A stretch of 64,000 nucleotides of DNA, taken from Bradyrhizobium lupini (lineage in GTDB: Bacteria > Pseudomonadota > Alphaproteobacteria > Rhizobiales > Xanthobacteraceae). Below are positions 44,270 through 53,933 of the stretch, piece by piece. The translations under genes were made by a program, and so were the position numbers. The notes beneath the pieces are model-generated. The model was not told the DNA's origin. It did not search any database and saw only the letters and a program-made list of their open reading frames with translations. Where the stretch lies: NCBI RefSeq assembly GCF_040939785.1, contig NZ_CP162553.1, forward strand, positions 5,661,001 to 5,725,000, written 5' to 3'. Numbering within the stretch: the first letter of the stretch is position 1; each line of letters begins with the position of its first letter.

Positions 44270-45115
44270 ATGGGCCTGCAAGAAACAAAAATCGAATCGC
44301 TTCCCTTCGTCACCGCTGAACTCAATTACCTCGCGACGGTGTCGGGCAAGCCGCGCACTTACGCCTTCGATCCACCGCCTGGCGAGCCCAAAAGCACGTC
44401 GTTGCCGGAGCCGCATCAGGTCCCGATCTTCGATGCGCGACTGATCGCGCAAAATTTCTCGCTGGACCGCGAAGGCTTTGCGCTGGTGCGGCATCCACAT
44501 CAGGTGAAGGACTTCTCTAACGAGGAGGAAATCAAGACGGTCTACTATCCCGCCGTCGAGGCCTTCCTGCGCGCAACGCTAAAAGCCGACCGCGTCGTCA
44601 TCTTCGACCATACCGTGCGTCGGCGTGTCGAGGGGGCCGCGGACATCCGCGACGGTGGCCCGCGTCAGCCGGCAACGCGCGTCCACGTCGACCAGACCGT
44701 CGTCTCAGGCGCCAACCGCGTGCGTGAACATCTGCCCGACGAGGCCGAAGAGTTGCTGAAGGGCCGCGTCCAGGTAATCAATCTGTGGCGGCCGATCCGC
44801 GGTCCCTTGCGAGATTCGCCCCTGGCGATGGCCGACGGCACGACGGTGGCGCCCGACGACCTCGTTGCCTCGGATCTGATCTATCCCAACCGTCGCGGCG
44901 AAACCTATTCGGTGAAATACAATCCGAACCATCGCTGGTTCTATTTCCCCGAGATGACACCGGACGAGGCGCTGTTGCTGAAGTGCTACGATTCCGCGAC
45001 CGACGGCCGCACCCGCTTCGGGCCGCACACCGCGTTCGTCGATCCGACCACGCCGGCCGATGCCGCGCCGCGCGAGAGCATCGAAGTCCGCACACTGGTG
45101 TTCCACAAACAGTAA
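44270..45115 (+). CDS. CmcJ/NvfI-family oxidoreductase-like protein
   Basis: This 281-residue soluble protein has the features of the CmcJ family: YYPAVEAFLRATLKADRV, FDHTVRR, ATRVHVDQT, INLWRPIRGPLRDSPLA, WFYFPEMTPDEALLLKCYDS and GPHTAFVDPTTP. Known members include the cephamycin 7-alpha-methoxylation partner CmcJ and the fungal isomerase-like oxygenase NvfI, with His/Asp residues of a 2-oxoglutarate-Fe(II) type fold. What it does in rhizobia is not known. ATG 44270 follows GGGAGACCGG. A strong hairpin ends the transcript. The gene stands alone. Confidence 0.82.
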   Translation: MGLQETKIESLPFVTAELNYLATVSGKPRTYAFDPPPGEPKSTSLPEPHQVPIFDARLIAQNFSLDREGFALVRHPHQVKDFSNEEEIKTVYYPAVEAFLRATLKADRVVIFDHTVRRRVEGAADIRDGGPRQPATRVHVDQTVVSGANRVREHLPDEAEELLKGRVQVINLWRPIRGPLRDSPLAMADGTTVAPDDLVASDLIYPNRRGETYSVKYNPNHRWFYFPEMTPDEALLLKCYDSATDGRTRFGPHTAFVDPTTPADAAPRESIEVRTLVFHKQ

Positions 45116-45128
45116 CAAACTGTGATGG

Positions 45129-45153
45129 CACTGCCGGGCGCGGCCCGGCAGTG
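45129..45153 (+). terminator. 11-bp perfect hairpin after the CmcJ-like gene
   Basis: CACTGCCGGGC (45129-45139) pairs exactly with GCCCGGCAGTG (45143-45153) over a 3-base loop, starting 13 bases after the stop codon. No long T-run follows, so it may need Rho or act as a stabilising 3' end, but position and stem strength fit a transcript terminus. Confidence 0.6.
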
Positions 45154-45218
45154 GCTCAGGAACCCACGGGAACCGCCAAACGTTTGCGCCGGGAGCAGGC
45201 CAACCCGGAGGGGGTGCC

Positions 45219-45530
45219 GTGCGAGCGCAGACCACGTTATTTTCTTGCCTTGCTACTTTTTCGCTTTCTGCAGTTTCCTTTGCTCAGGCCGAAAGCGGGC
45301 TTGCCTCCTATTACGGATACGGAAAAGCCGGGAAAGGCGAGCTGACCTGCGCGCACCGGACGCGTCCGTTCGGAAGCGTGCTGAGGGTAACCTACGGCAG
45401 CCGCTCGATTCAGTGCCGCGTCAACGATCGCGGCCCCTTCATCCGCGGCCGCATCGTCGATCTCTCGGTGCCGGCTGCCAAGGCGCTGGGCATGATGAGC
45501 GCCGGCGTGGTGCGGGTCTTGGTGGAATAG
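45219..45530 (+). CDS. Short RlpA-family (double-psi beta-barrel) exported protein
   Basis: This 103-residue protein has a signal peptide (FSCLATFSLSAVSFAQAESG) and then a complete RlpA core: ASYYGYGKAGKGELTCAHRT, RPFGSVLRVTYGSRSIQCRV, NDRGPFIRGRIVDLSVPAAKALGM. There is no lipobox, unlike the paralogue at 20835-21350. It is expected to work on peptidoglycan in the periplasm. The start is GTG 45219, with GGAGGGGG in front. Confidence 0.88.
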   Translation: MRAQTTLFSCLATFSLSAVSFAQAESGLASYYGYGKAGKGELTCAHRTRPFGSVLRVTYGSRSIQCRVNDRGPFIRGRIVDLSVPAAKALGMMSAGVVRVLVE

Positions 45531-45572
45531 ACCTGCCAGCGCGCTATAGTGCCGCCCAAAGCGGGGGGCGCT

Positions 45573-46742
45573 ATGGCCAGGATCAGGGTGGGACTTGTCG
45601 GCTGCGGCTTCGTGTCGGAGCTGCATATGTATGCGTTCCGGCGCGTCTACGGCGTGGATGTCGAGGTCGCGGCGGTCGCTGCGCGCGGCGACCATGTCGT
45701 CGAATTCGCCGGCCGCCACCAGATCCAACGGGTCTATCGCAGCTTCGCCGAGCTGATCGCAGACCGCGAGCTCGATGTCATCGACATCTGCACGCCGCCC
45801 AATCTTCATGCGGGGATGATCGTCGCTGCCATGCAGGCCGGCAAGCATGTCATTTGCGAAAAGCCGTTCGCCGGCTATTTCGGCCGCGACGGCGACCGGC
45901 AGCCGATCGGCAAGCATGTGCCGAAGGCGCTGATGTATGAGCGCGTGCTGGAGGAGATGGACGCCACGCGTGCCGCGATCGAGCGCACCGGAAAGCTCTT
46001 CATGTATGCCGAGGACTGGATCTACGCGCCGGCCGTGACCAAGACCGCGGAGATTCTGAGAGCGACCAAGGACAAAATCCTGTTCATGAAGGGCGAGGAG
46101 AGCCATTCCGGCTCGCATGCCGCCCATGCCGCGCAATGGGCGATGACCGGCGGCGGCTCGCTGATCCGGATGGGCTGCCATCCGCTCTCGGCGGTGCTGT
46201 ATCTCAAGCAGGTCGAGGCCAAGGCGCGCCGTGAAACCATCCGCGTCGCCAGCGTCAGCGGCGATGTCGGCAATGTCACGGCCATCCTCAAGCCGGAGGA
46301 GCGCACCTACATCAAGGCCAATCCTGTCGACGTCGAGGATTGGGGCACGCTGACCGCGACGTTTTCGGACGGCACCAAGGCCAGCGTGTTCTCCGGCGAC
46401 ATGATCATGGGCGGCGTGCGCAATCTGATCGAGACCTACACGTCAGGCGGCTCGCTGTTCGCCAACATCACGCCGAATAATCATCTGATGAGTTACCAGA
46501 CCTCCGAGGAGAAACTCGCCTCCGTCTACATCACCGAGAAGGTCGACCGCAAAACCGGCTGGCAATATGTCTGCCTCGAAGAGGAGTGGACGCGCGGCTA
46601 TCTCCAGGAGATCCAGGACTTCATGGAATGCGCCGCGACGGGACGGCAGCCGCTGTCGGACCTCGCGCTGGCGTACGAGACAATCAAGGTGAACTACGCG
46701 GGATACTGGGCGGCGGAGGAGGGACGAAAGGTGGTGATGTAG
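45573..46742 (+). CDS. Gfo/Idh/MocA-family NAD(P)-dependent oxidoreductase
   Basis: This 389-residue enzyme has a Rossmann start (RVGLVGCGFVSELHMYAFR), the substrate-linked IDICTPPNLHAGMIVAAMQAGKHVICEKPF and a catalytic-domain stretch GGGSLIRMGCHPLSAVLYL with the conserved His. Family members oxidise sugars, inositols or their derivatives. The absence of sugar transport genes nearby leaves the substrate open. ATG 45573 is chosen for the clean Rossmann N-terminus; eight upstream codons are open but improbable. Palindromic repeats follow the stop. Confidence 0.9.
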   Translation: MARIRVGLVGCGFVSELHMYAFRRVYGVDVEVAAVAARGDHVVEFAGRHQIQRVYRSFAELIADRELDVIDICTPPNLHAGMIVAAMQAGKHVICEKPFAGYFGRDGDRQPIGKHVPKALMYERVLEEMDATRAAIERTGKLFMYAEDWIYAPAVTKTAEILRATKDKILFMKGEESHSGSHAAHAAQWAMTGGGSLIRMGCHPLSAVLYLKQVEAKARRETIRVASVSGDVGNVTAILKPEERTYIKANPVDVEDWGTLTATFSDGTKASVFSGDMIMGGVRNLIETYTSGGSLFANITPNNHLMSYQTSEEKLASVYITEKVDRKTGWQYVCLEEEWTRGYLQEIQDFMECAATGRQPLSDLALAYETIKVNYAGYWAAEEGRKVVM

Positions 46743-46786
46743 GGCGTGATGAACTCACTGAGCTAGCCGCAGGCACGGTGCCAATC

Positions 46787-46989
46787 CTTCTCCCCTTGCG
46801 GGAGAAGGTGGCATAGGCGGCCTTCGGCCGCCGTTCTCAAGAACGCCGAAGCGTAGCTTCGGCTATAGCGCCGGATGAGGGTTCTCTCCGCGGTTTAAAA
46901 TGAGAGAGGTTTGCTCGCGGAGGCAACCCCTCACCCGTCTCGCCGTTTCGCGGCGAGCCACCCTCTCCCGCAAACAAGGGGGAAGGGTG
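46787..46989. repeat. Palindromic intergenic repeats, third family
   Basis: CCTTCTCCCCTTGCGGGAGAAGG at 46787-46809 folds back on itself, followed by further inverted pairs (GGCGGCC/GGCCGCC, CCCTCACC with GGTGAGG-like, and CTCTCCCGC..GGGGGAAGGG near 46961-46989). The array lies between convergent genes and may end both transcripts. No gene is seen in 46743-47012. Confidence 0.55.
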
Positions 46990-47012
46990 CACCGTCGGCG
47001 CGGCGCGTAGCC

Positions 47013-48324
47013 TCACGTCCCGTAGGTCGAGCCCTTCGGCAGCGGAAACACCGGGTCCCGCGTCCGGATGTTCGTCGGCCACACCACCGAGATGTGTTCG
47101 CCGGCATTCTGCATCACCACCGGGGTCGAGCGCTCGTTCTGGCCGGACATCGGCGTGCCCGGCGGGAAGAATTTCACGCCATAGCCCTGGATCGTGCCGC
47201 CGGCTGGAATGTCGACGTCGAGCGCGGCCTTGCGAATGGCCTCGGGCTCGAAGCTGCCGTACTTCTCCTTGGCGACCGGCAGCACGTTGTTGAGCAAGAT
47301 CCAGGTCTGGTTGAAACCCATCGAGCAATGCGGCGGCACGTCGGTGGCGCTGGTCTTGGCCTGGTAGCGCGAAACCATGGTCTTGGTCAGATCGCCGATT
47401 CCAGGCGCAAGCTTGGAGGCATCGAGCAGTTGCGCCGGTACCGGATCGATGTTGCAGAAATTGTCGATGTCGGGGCCGAAGGTCGCGCGCAGCTTGTCGA
47501 GCTGGCTGTAGCCGGCGCCCGCGCCGAACAGCATCTTGAAGCGCAATCCGCTCTCGCGGGCCTGGCGCAGGAACAGGGTGATGTCGGGGTTGTAGCCGGC
47601 GTGCGAGATCACATCGACCTTGGCGCGCTTGAGCTTGGTCACGAGCACCGAGAGATCGGGCGCGGAAGCCGAATAGCCTTCGCGCATCACCACCTGGATG
47701 CCCGCCTGCTTGGCATAGGCCTCGTCGGCCGCCGCGACGCCGACGCCGTAAGGGCCGTCCTCGTGGATCAGCGCGACCTTGACGTCCTTCGGGTCCATGC
47801 CGAGCTTGCCTTGCGCGTGCTCGGCGACGAAGCCCGCGAAGGCCTGGCCGTACTGATCGGAATGGATCTGCGCGCGAAACACATATTGCAGGTTCTTGTC
47901 CTTGAACACGGCGGTCGAGACCGCGGTGGTGATCCAGAGGATCTTCTTCTGCTGCTCGACCTTCGCCGCCATCGGCACCGCATGCGCGCTGGAATAGACG
48001 CCGTTGATGATGTCGATCTTTTCCTGGCTGATCAGCCGCTCGGCCTCGTTGATGGCGACGTCGGCCTTGCTCTGGAGAGTCCGCCGCGACCGGCACGATC
48101 TTGGTCTTGCCGCCGATGCCGCCCTTTTCGTTGACGAGGTCGATGGCGATCTGCGCGCCGACCGAGGAGGCGACCGAGCCGCCGGCGGCAAACGGACCGG
48201 TGAGGTCGTAGATCAAGCCGATGCGCAAATTCTCGGCTTGCGCCTGGGCCCGTGTCCAATCGAGGCTGAGTGCGGCGGCGGCAGCCGCCGAGCTCTTCAG
48301 CAGCTGCCTGCGTGAAGTGGGCAT
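47013..48324 (-). pseudogene. Orphan branched-chain-type ABC substrate-binding protein, one frameshift
   Basis: The first frame (ATG 48324, with GGGAGGATAGG) gives a Tat-like signal (SRRQLLKSSAAAAAALSLDW) and IGLIYDLTGPFAAGGSVASS up to VAADS. The second frame gives QSKADVAINEAERLISQEK on through the binding-protein fold to PLPKGSTYGT at 47013. Dropping one base at the GG of 48074-48075 joins them as about 436 residues. It is a paralogue of the binding protein at the window start and shares SAPDL, KLKRAK and RQARE blocks. No permease is adjacent. The single-base break is probably a sequencing error. Confidence 0.85.
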
Positions 48325-48477
48325 CCTATCCTCCCTCAAAGATCGTCTTATGATTTGGTCTTGTTATTCTTTTTCGAAGTATGGGGAGCGGGGCGGCGGA
48401 AAGTCAACATGGCGAAAGTCGGGGTCCGGTCTCCGCGACGCAGAACGCAATTGCGAAATGGGTGATGAGCGCGCCCG

Positions 48478-50991
48478 TTACTGTTTCAAGCGACGGGCAA
48501 GATAGCCAGCGGTCTTCCCGCCGGCCGCGGCGACCTCTCGCGGCGTCCCCGACGCCACGATACGGCCGCCTTCCTCGCCGGCGCCGGGACCGAGGTCGAT
48601 GATCCAGTCGCTATGAGAGACGACATCCATGTCGTGCTCGACCACGACCACGCTGTTGCCGGCGTCCACGATGCGCTCGAGTTGGGCGATCAGCCGCTCG
48701 ACATCCCTGGGATGAAGACCGGTGGTCGGCTCGTCCAGGACATAGAGCGTGTGACCGCGTTGCGGCCGCATGAGCTCGGTCGCAAGCTTGATGCGCTGGG
48801 CTTCCCCGCCCGACAATTCGGTGGCGGACTGACCGAGACGAATATAGCCGAGCCCGACCTCGCGGACGACCGATAGCGACCGGTTGAGGGTTGGATCTTC
48901 GTGGAAGAATTCGAAGGCTTCGTCGACGCGCATCGCCAGCACATCCGCGATGGATTTTCCGCGGATCTTCACCTCCAGCGTCTTGTCATTGTAGCGAGCG
49001 CCCTTGCAGGTCGGGCAGGGTGCGTAGACGCTGGGCAGGAACAGCAGCTCGACGCAGACAAATCCTTCGCCTTCGCAGGTGCTGCATCGGCCCTTCGCGA
49101 CATTGAAGGAAAAGCGCCCGGCATCGTAGCGGCGGGACTTTGCCTGCGGCGTCACGGCGAACAGCTTCCGGACGTGGTCGAACAGGCCGGTATAGGTTGC
49201 AAGGTTGGATCGCGGCGTGCGGCCGATCGGCCTCTGATCCACCACGACGAGACGATCGACCTGGTCGAGGCCGGCGACGATCTCGCCGCCCAATGTCTCG
49301 ACCGTGGGTGCCAGGCTATCGTCGTCCGCGTCCGCAGCCCGTGCATGGCCGAGATGCTCCGCCATGGCATCGACGAGGAATTGGCTGATCAGGCTCGATT
49401 TGCCGGAGCCCGACACGCCGGTCACGCTGGCGAGAACGCCGAGCGGGATATCGACGTCGAGGCCGCGGAGATTATTCCGGGTCACACCCCGGACTTTCAG
49501 ATGCGCCTTCGGCTGGCGGCGGACCATCGGCAGCGGCTTTCGTGGATGCGCGAGATAATGGGCGGTTCGCGATTGCGCGACCTGCCCGAGTCCTGAGGGC
49601 GGTCCGCTATAGAGGATGTTCCCGCCGCCTTCGCCGGCATCAGGCCCGACATCCACCAGCCAGTCGGCATGCTTGATCACCTCGATCTCGTGCTCGACCA
49701 CGAAGATCGAATTGCCCGCGTGTTTCAGCCGGTCCAGCGCCCGCAGCAGCGCCTCGGTGTCGGCGGGATGCAGACCTGCCGACGGTTCGTCGAGCACATA
49801 GACGACGCCGAACAGGTTGGAGCGAACCTGGGTCGCAAGTCGTAGCCGCTGCAACTCGCCCGGCGACAGCGTCGGCGTGCTGCGCTCGCAGGCGAGATAG
49901 CCGAGGCCGAGATCGAGCAGGACGGCCAGCCGCGCCGACAGATCCTCGCAGATCCGCCTGGCGACGATGGTTTTCTCCGATGCTCCGACGGTCGAAGTCT
50001 CCGCGAAAGGGTTCATCACCTCCTGCAGCTTCTCGAGCGGCAGATGAGACATCTCGGCGATATCAAGTCCGGCGAATTTGACCTTGAGTGCCTCGGGCTT
50101 CAATCGCGTGCCATGGCAGGTCGGGCAGTCCTGGGTGATCATGAATTGCGCGACGCGGCGCTTCATCATCGCACTCTCGGACTTGGCAAAGGTCTGCATC
50201 ACGTAGCGCTTGGCGCCGGTGAACGTGCCCTGATAGCTCGGCTCCTCCTTGCGGCGCAGGGCCCGTTTGACCTCGGCCAAGTCGTAACCGGCATAGACCG
50301 GAACGGTCGGCTGCTCCTCCGTGAACAGGATCCAGTCGCGGTCCTTCCTGGGCAGCTCACGCCAGGGCTTGTCCACGTCGTAGCCCAGCGTGGTCAGGAT
50401 GTCCCGGAGGTTCTGCCCCTGCCAGGCACTCGGCCACGCCGCGACGGCGCGCTCGCGAATGGTGAGGGTGTCGTCGGGCACCATGGACTTCTCGGTGACG
50501 TCGAGCATCCTGCCGATACCGTGACAGGTCGGGCAGGCTCCTTCCGGCGTGTTCGGCGAGAACGATTCCGCATAGAGCATCCTTTGTCCGCGCGGGTATT
50601 CGCCGGCACGGGAATAGAGCATCCTGAGCAGGTTCGAGATGGTCGTCACGCTGCCCACGGACGACCTCGTCGTCGGCGCGCCGCGCTGCTGCTGGAGCGC
50701 TACGGCGGGCGGCAGGCCTTCGATGTCGTCCACCTCAGGGATCTGCATCTGGTGGAAGAGGCGCCGCGCGTAAGGCGACACCGATTCCAGATATCGCCGT
50801 TGCGCCTCGGCGTAGACCGTTCCGAAGGCGAGCGAGGATTTTCCGGAGCCCGACACGCCGGTGAACACGACGAGGGCGTTGCGCGGAATACTGACGTCGA
50901 CGTTCCTGAGATTGTGCTCACGCGCGCCCCGCACGCGAACGAAGCCGTCATCCTGCATCAGGTCATCGGGGTGTCTTGATCGGTCGTCCAT
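48478..50991 (-). CDS. Short UvrA-type excinuclease ATPase paralogue
   Basis: This 837-residue protein has two ABC ATPase modules in UvrA order: Walker [10 protein letters not shown] twice (about residues 40 and 515), zinc-finger pairs [20 protein letters not shown] and [19 protein letters not shown] signatures [14 protein letters not shown] and [14 protein letters not shown], and Walker [14 protein letters not shown] and [13 protein letters not shown]. It is about 130 residues shorter than classical UvrA, placing it with class II UvrA-like proteins (UvrA2, DrrC). These are linked to DNA damage or drug tolerance rather than core excision. ATG 50991 follows a GGAGCAG site; a downstream ATG is possible. 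Confidence 0.9.
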   Translation of the reverse strand: MDDRSRHPDDLMQDDGFVRVRGAREHNLRNVDVSIPRNALVVFTGVSGSGKSSLAFGTVYAEAQRRYLESVSPYARRLFHQMQIPEVDDIEGLPPAVALQQQRGAPTTRSSVGSVTTISNLLRMLYSRAGEYPRGQRMLYAESFSPNTPEGACPTCHGIGRMLDVTEKSMVPDDTLTIRERAVAAWPSAWQGQNLRDILTTLGYDVDKPWRELPRKDRDWILFTEEQPTVPVYAGYDLAEVKRALRRKEEPSYQGTFTGAKRYVMQTFAKSESAMMKRRVAQFMITQDCPTCHGTRLKPEALKVKFAGLDIAEMSHLPLEKLQEVMNPFAETSTVGASEKTIVARRICEDLSARLAVLLDLGLGYLACERSTPTLSPGELQRLRLATQVRSNLFGVVYVLDEPSAGLHPADTEALLRALDRLKHAGNSIFVVEHEIEVIKHADWLVDVGPDAGEGGGNILYSGPPSGLGQVAQSRTAHYLAHPRKPLPMVRRQPKAHLKVRGVTRNNLRGLDVDIPLGVLASVTGVSGSGKSSLISQFLVDAMAEHLGHARAADADDDSLAPTVETLGGEIVAGLDQVDRLVVVDQRPIGRTPRSNLATYTGLFDHVRKLFAVTPQAKSRRYDAGRFSFNVAKGRCSTCEGEGFVCVELLFLPSVYAPCPTCKGARYNDKTLEVKIRGKSIADVLAMRVDEAFEFFHEDPTLNRSLSVVREVGLGYIRLGQSATELSGGEAQRIKLATELMRPQRGHTLYVLDEPTTGLHPRDVERLIAQLERIVDAGNSVVVVEHDMDVVSHSDWIIDLGPGAGEEGGRIVASGTPREVAAAGGKTAGYLARRLKQ

Positions 50992-51085
50992 CTCGCTGCT
51001 CCGGCCCACGCATGGGAGATAACGGCAGGATCGCAGGATGGGTCCACAGATGCCAGCGCATCGGTTGCGTTCTGCACAAAGCGAA

Positions 51086-51112
51086 GGCCCGCCGCGATTG
51101 AAGCGACGGGCC
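51086..51112 (-). terminator. Hairpin after the liv operon
   Basis: GGCCCG (51086-51091) pairs with CGGGCC (51107-51112) with extra pairing inside the loop, on the minus strand followed by TTCGCTTTG. It lies 54 bases after the last gene of the second liv operon. Confidence 0.45.
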
Positions 51113-51165
51113 ATGCAAGGGCGATGGGGCGCTCGGGACGGGCCCCTGGTGCCCAGCCCGGCGTG

Positions 51166-52407
51166 TTACTGCGACAGCTTCACGAAGCTCGGAAACTTCA
51201 GCTTGCCCTCCGCGATCTTCTCGGGCCAGACCACGACCTGCTTGGAGTCCTGCCACTGGAAGACCAGACCGGATACGGTCGTGGGACCCGACTTGATGCC
51301 GTGGGTGAACTCGTCGTCCTTGCCGTAGAACTGGATGCGGCCGATCGTACCCTCGTAGTCGGTCTTTTCAAGCTCAGCGACCATCTTGTCCGGATCGGTC
51401 GAGCCGGCGCGCTTGATCGCCTCCGTGATGAAGTAGACTTCGTCATAGGCGGTGTAGCCGGTGTAGGCCGGCGGCGAGCCGAACTTGGCCTTGAAGGCGG
51501 CTGCGAACGGCTTCGTCTTGGAGGTCACGGCGACGTCGGGTGTTGCGACCGCCAGCGACGGCACGCCGTCAGCGGCGCCATTGGTGTCCTTCCAGAAGGT
51601 CGGGCTCAGCGCCTGCGCGCTGATACCGAACATCGGGATCGGCACCTGCTGGTTCTTCCACTGCACCGTCGGCTGCACGCCGACATGCGAGATGCCGGTG
51701 ACGATCACGTCCGGCTTCTTGGCCTCGATATTGTTGAAGATCGGCGTGAAGTCGGTGGTATCGGGCGAGAACCGCACGTGCTCGACGACCTTGAGGCCTG
51801 CTTTCGGAAGACAGGCTTCGTAGCCGACGTCGAGCGGCTTGGTCCAGGCGGCGTCCTCGCTCATGATCGCGGCCGTCTTGAACTTGAGCTTGTCGACCAG
51901 CAGATCCTTGGCGGCGTCGCAGACGAGCTGCGCTTGTGCGGCCGAGGTCAGATAGCCGTGGAAGGTGTATTTGTTCTTTTCGTAGTCGTTATGAATCGCC
52001 TTGGTGATCTCGTTCGAGGCCGCGCCGGGGGTGATCAGCGGCATCTTCAGCCGCGCTGCCCAGGGCTCGAGCGCCAGCACGACCTCGCTGATATAGCTCG
52101 CGATCACGGCGGAGACCTTGTCCTCGCTCACCGCGCGCTGGAACGCGCGCACCGAGTCCGCCGAGGAGCTCTTGTTGTCGTAGGTCACGATCTCGATCTT
52201 GCGGCCGAGAATGCCACCCTTGGCGTTGATCTCGTCGGCGGCGATCTGCGCGCCGCCGGGCGTCGCGGCACCAGCGATCGACTGCACCTCGGCGATGACG
52301 CCGATCTTGATAGGATCGTTCGACTGCGCATAGGCGGGAGCAGCAAGGCACAGCGCCAGCGCGGAGGCGAGGAGGAAGCTGCCGCTCAAACTCTTCGATG
52401 GTCGCAT
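51166..52407 (-). CDS. Branched-chain-type ABC transporter substrate-binding protein (copy 1 of the pair)
   Basis: This 413-residue periplasmic protein has a signal peptide (LLASALALCLAAPAYAQ) and a type I binding fold: IKIGVIAEVQSIAGAATPGG, IVTYDNKSSSADSVRAFQRA, AAIMSEDAAWTKPLDVGYE and VQPTVQWKNQQVPIPMFGIS. It is the same length as, and very similar to, the protein at 55838-57079 at the other end of the operon. It lies after the fused ATPase gene, at the promoter-distal end. ATG 52407 follows AAAGGAAAC. Confidence 0.93.
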   Translation of the reverse strand: MRPSKSLSGSFLLASALALCLAAPAYAQSNDPIKIGVIAEVQSIAGAATPGGAQIAADEINAKGGILGRKIEIVTYDNKSSSADSVRAFQRAVSEDKVSAVIASYISEVVLALEPWAARLKMPLITPGAASNEITKAIHNDYEKNKYTFHGYLTSAAQAQLVCDAAKDLLVDKLKFKTAAIMSEDAAWTKPLDVGYEACLPKAGLKVVEHVRFSPDTTDFTPIFNNIEAKKPDVIVTGISHVGVQPTVQWKNQQVPIPMFGISAQALSPTFWKDTNGAADGVPSLAVATPDVAVTSKTKPFAAAFKAKFGSPPAYTGYTAYDEVYFITEAIKRAGSTDPDKMVAELEKTDYEGTIGRIQFYGKDDEFTHGIKSGPTTVSGLVFQWQDSKQVVVWPEKIAEGKLKFPSFVKLSQ

Positions 52408-52448
52408 GGTCGTTTCCTTTTGCTTGTTTTGTTGTTGGTATGGGCGAA

Positions 52449-53933
52449 CTAGAGAAAATCGGCGCCAGCCTCCGCGGCGAAGCGGCCCGGATCGCCCTCC
52501 CAGACGATCCTCGCATGCTCGAGTACATAGACGCGGTCGGCATGCGGAAGCGCGAAGGTCACGTTCTGCTCGCCGAGCAGCACCGTAATCGACGTCGTCT
52601 GCCGCAGCCTCGTTAGGGCCTTGGACAGGAGTTCGAGGATGACGGGGGCGAGACCCAGCGTCGGTTCATCCAGGATCAGGATCTGCGGCTGCATCATCAG
52701 CGCGCGGCCGATCGCAAGCATCTGCTGCTCGCCGCCGGAGAGCGTTTGCGCCATCTGGCCCTGACGCTCTTTCAGGATCGGGAATAGCTCGAACAGCCAG
52801 GCGAGCTGTGCCGCGCGCTTGTCGTCGGCCAGATGTTGCCCGCCGAGATCGAGGTTTTCGCGCACGCTCATCTCGCCGAACAGCTCGCGCGATTCCGGGC
52901 ACTGCACGAGGCCGCTGCGGGCGATCTTCGCCGGCGTCGTGCCGCGCAGCTTCTCGCCGTTGCGCACGATCTCGCCGCGATAAGGCAGGAAGCCCGAGAT
53001 GGTGTTGAACAATGTGGTCTTGCCGGCGCCGTTGAGACCGACGATCGAGACGAACTCGCCCTCATGGACGTGGATCGAGACGTTCTCCAGCGCCTGCGCC
53101 TTGCCGTAGAACACGCTGACATTCTCGACCTGGAGCAGCGGCACCTTGTCCTTGAAGCTGGTCTCGGGCCGCGCATGGGTCTCGATGGCGCCGCCGAGAT
53201 AGACCCGCCGCACCGTCTCGTTCTTCATGACGTCCTCGGCCTTGCCGGTGACGATCTCCTCGCCGAGATACATCGCGAGCACGCGGTCGACCAACGCCGC
53301 GACGCTCTTGACGTTGTGGTCGACCAGCATCACCGCGCGGCCCTCGTCGCGGAAACTGCGGATCAGGTCGGAAAACATTTCGACCTCGGCCCGCGTCAGC
53401 CCGGCAAAGGGCTCGTCCACCAGCACGACCTTGGGATCGCGCGCGATAGCCTTTGCCAGCTCGAGCCGGCGCAAGTCGGCGAAGGGCAGCGTCGGCGGGC
53501 GGCGGTTCATCACGTTGCCGAGCCCGACGCGATCGGCGATCCATTTGGCGCGCTCGAGCAGCGCCTTGTCCGGAAACAGCATGAACAGGCTGTCCGGCAG
53601 CAGCGCGACCATGATGTTCTCCAGCACAGTCTGCCGGTTCAGCGGTCGCGAATGCTGGAACACCATGCCAAAGCCCTTGCGCGCGATCTTGTGCGCCGGC
53701 AAGCCCGCGACGTTCTCGCCCTCGAATACGACTTCGCCTGATGTCGGGCGTTCGATGCCCATGACGCTCTTCATCGCGGTCGATTTGCCCGAGCCGTTCG
53801 GCCCGATCAGGCCAAAAATCTCGCCGCTATTGACCTCGAAGCCGAGGTTCTTCACCGCCGTCAGTCCGCCGAAGCGCTTGGTCAGGCCGCGGACTTCGAG
53901 CACGGCCCGGTTTGAAGATCGCATATCCATCAC
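52449..53933 (-). CDS. Fused LivG-LivF double ATPase
   Basis: This 494-residue protein joins both liv ATPases in one chain. The first (residues ~10-255) has Walker A GPNGSGKST, a degenerate signature region (LPFADLRRLELAKAI) and Walker B VVLVDEPFAGL with the LivG-type VDHNVKSVAALVDRVLAM. The second (~270-494) has Walker A GLNGAGKTT, signature LSGGEQQM and Walker B ILILDEPTLGLAP. A linker of about 25 residues joins them. The fusion fixes their 1:1 ratio. It overlaps livM by four bases (ATGA at 53930-53933). Confidence 0.92.
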   Translation of the reverse strand: MMDMRSSNRAVLEVRGLTKRFGGLTAVKNLGFEVNSGEIFGLIGPNGSGKSTAMKSVMGIERPTSGEVVFEGENVAGLPAHKIARKGFGMVFQHSRPLNRQTVLENIMVALLPDSLFMLFPDKALLERAKWIADRVGLGNVMNRRPPTLPFADLRRLELAKAIARDPKVVLVDEPFAGLTRAEVEMFSDLIRSFRDEGRAVMLVDHNVKSVAALVDRVLAMYLGEEIVTGKAEDVMKNETVRRVYLGGAIETHARPETSFKDKVPLLQVENVSVFYGKAQALENVSIHVHEGEFVSIVGLNGAGKTTLFNTISGFLPYRGEIVRNGEKLRGTTPAKIARSGLVQCPESRELFGEMSVRENLDLGGQHLADDKRAAQLAWLFELFPILKERQGQMAQTLSGGEQQMLAIGRALMMQPQILILDEPTLGLAPVILELLSKALTRLRQTTSITVLLGEQNVTFALPHADRVYVLEHARIVWEGDPGRFAAEAGADFL

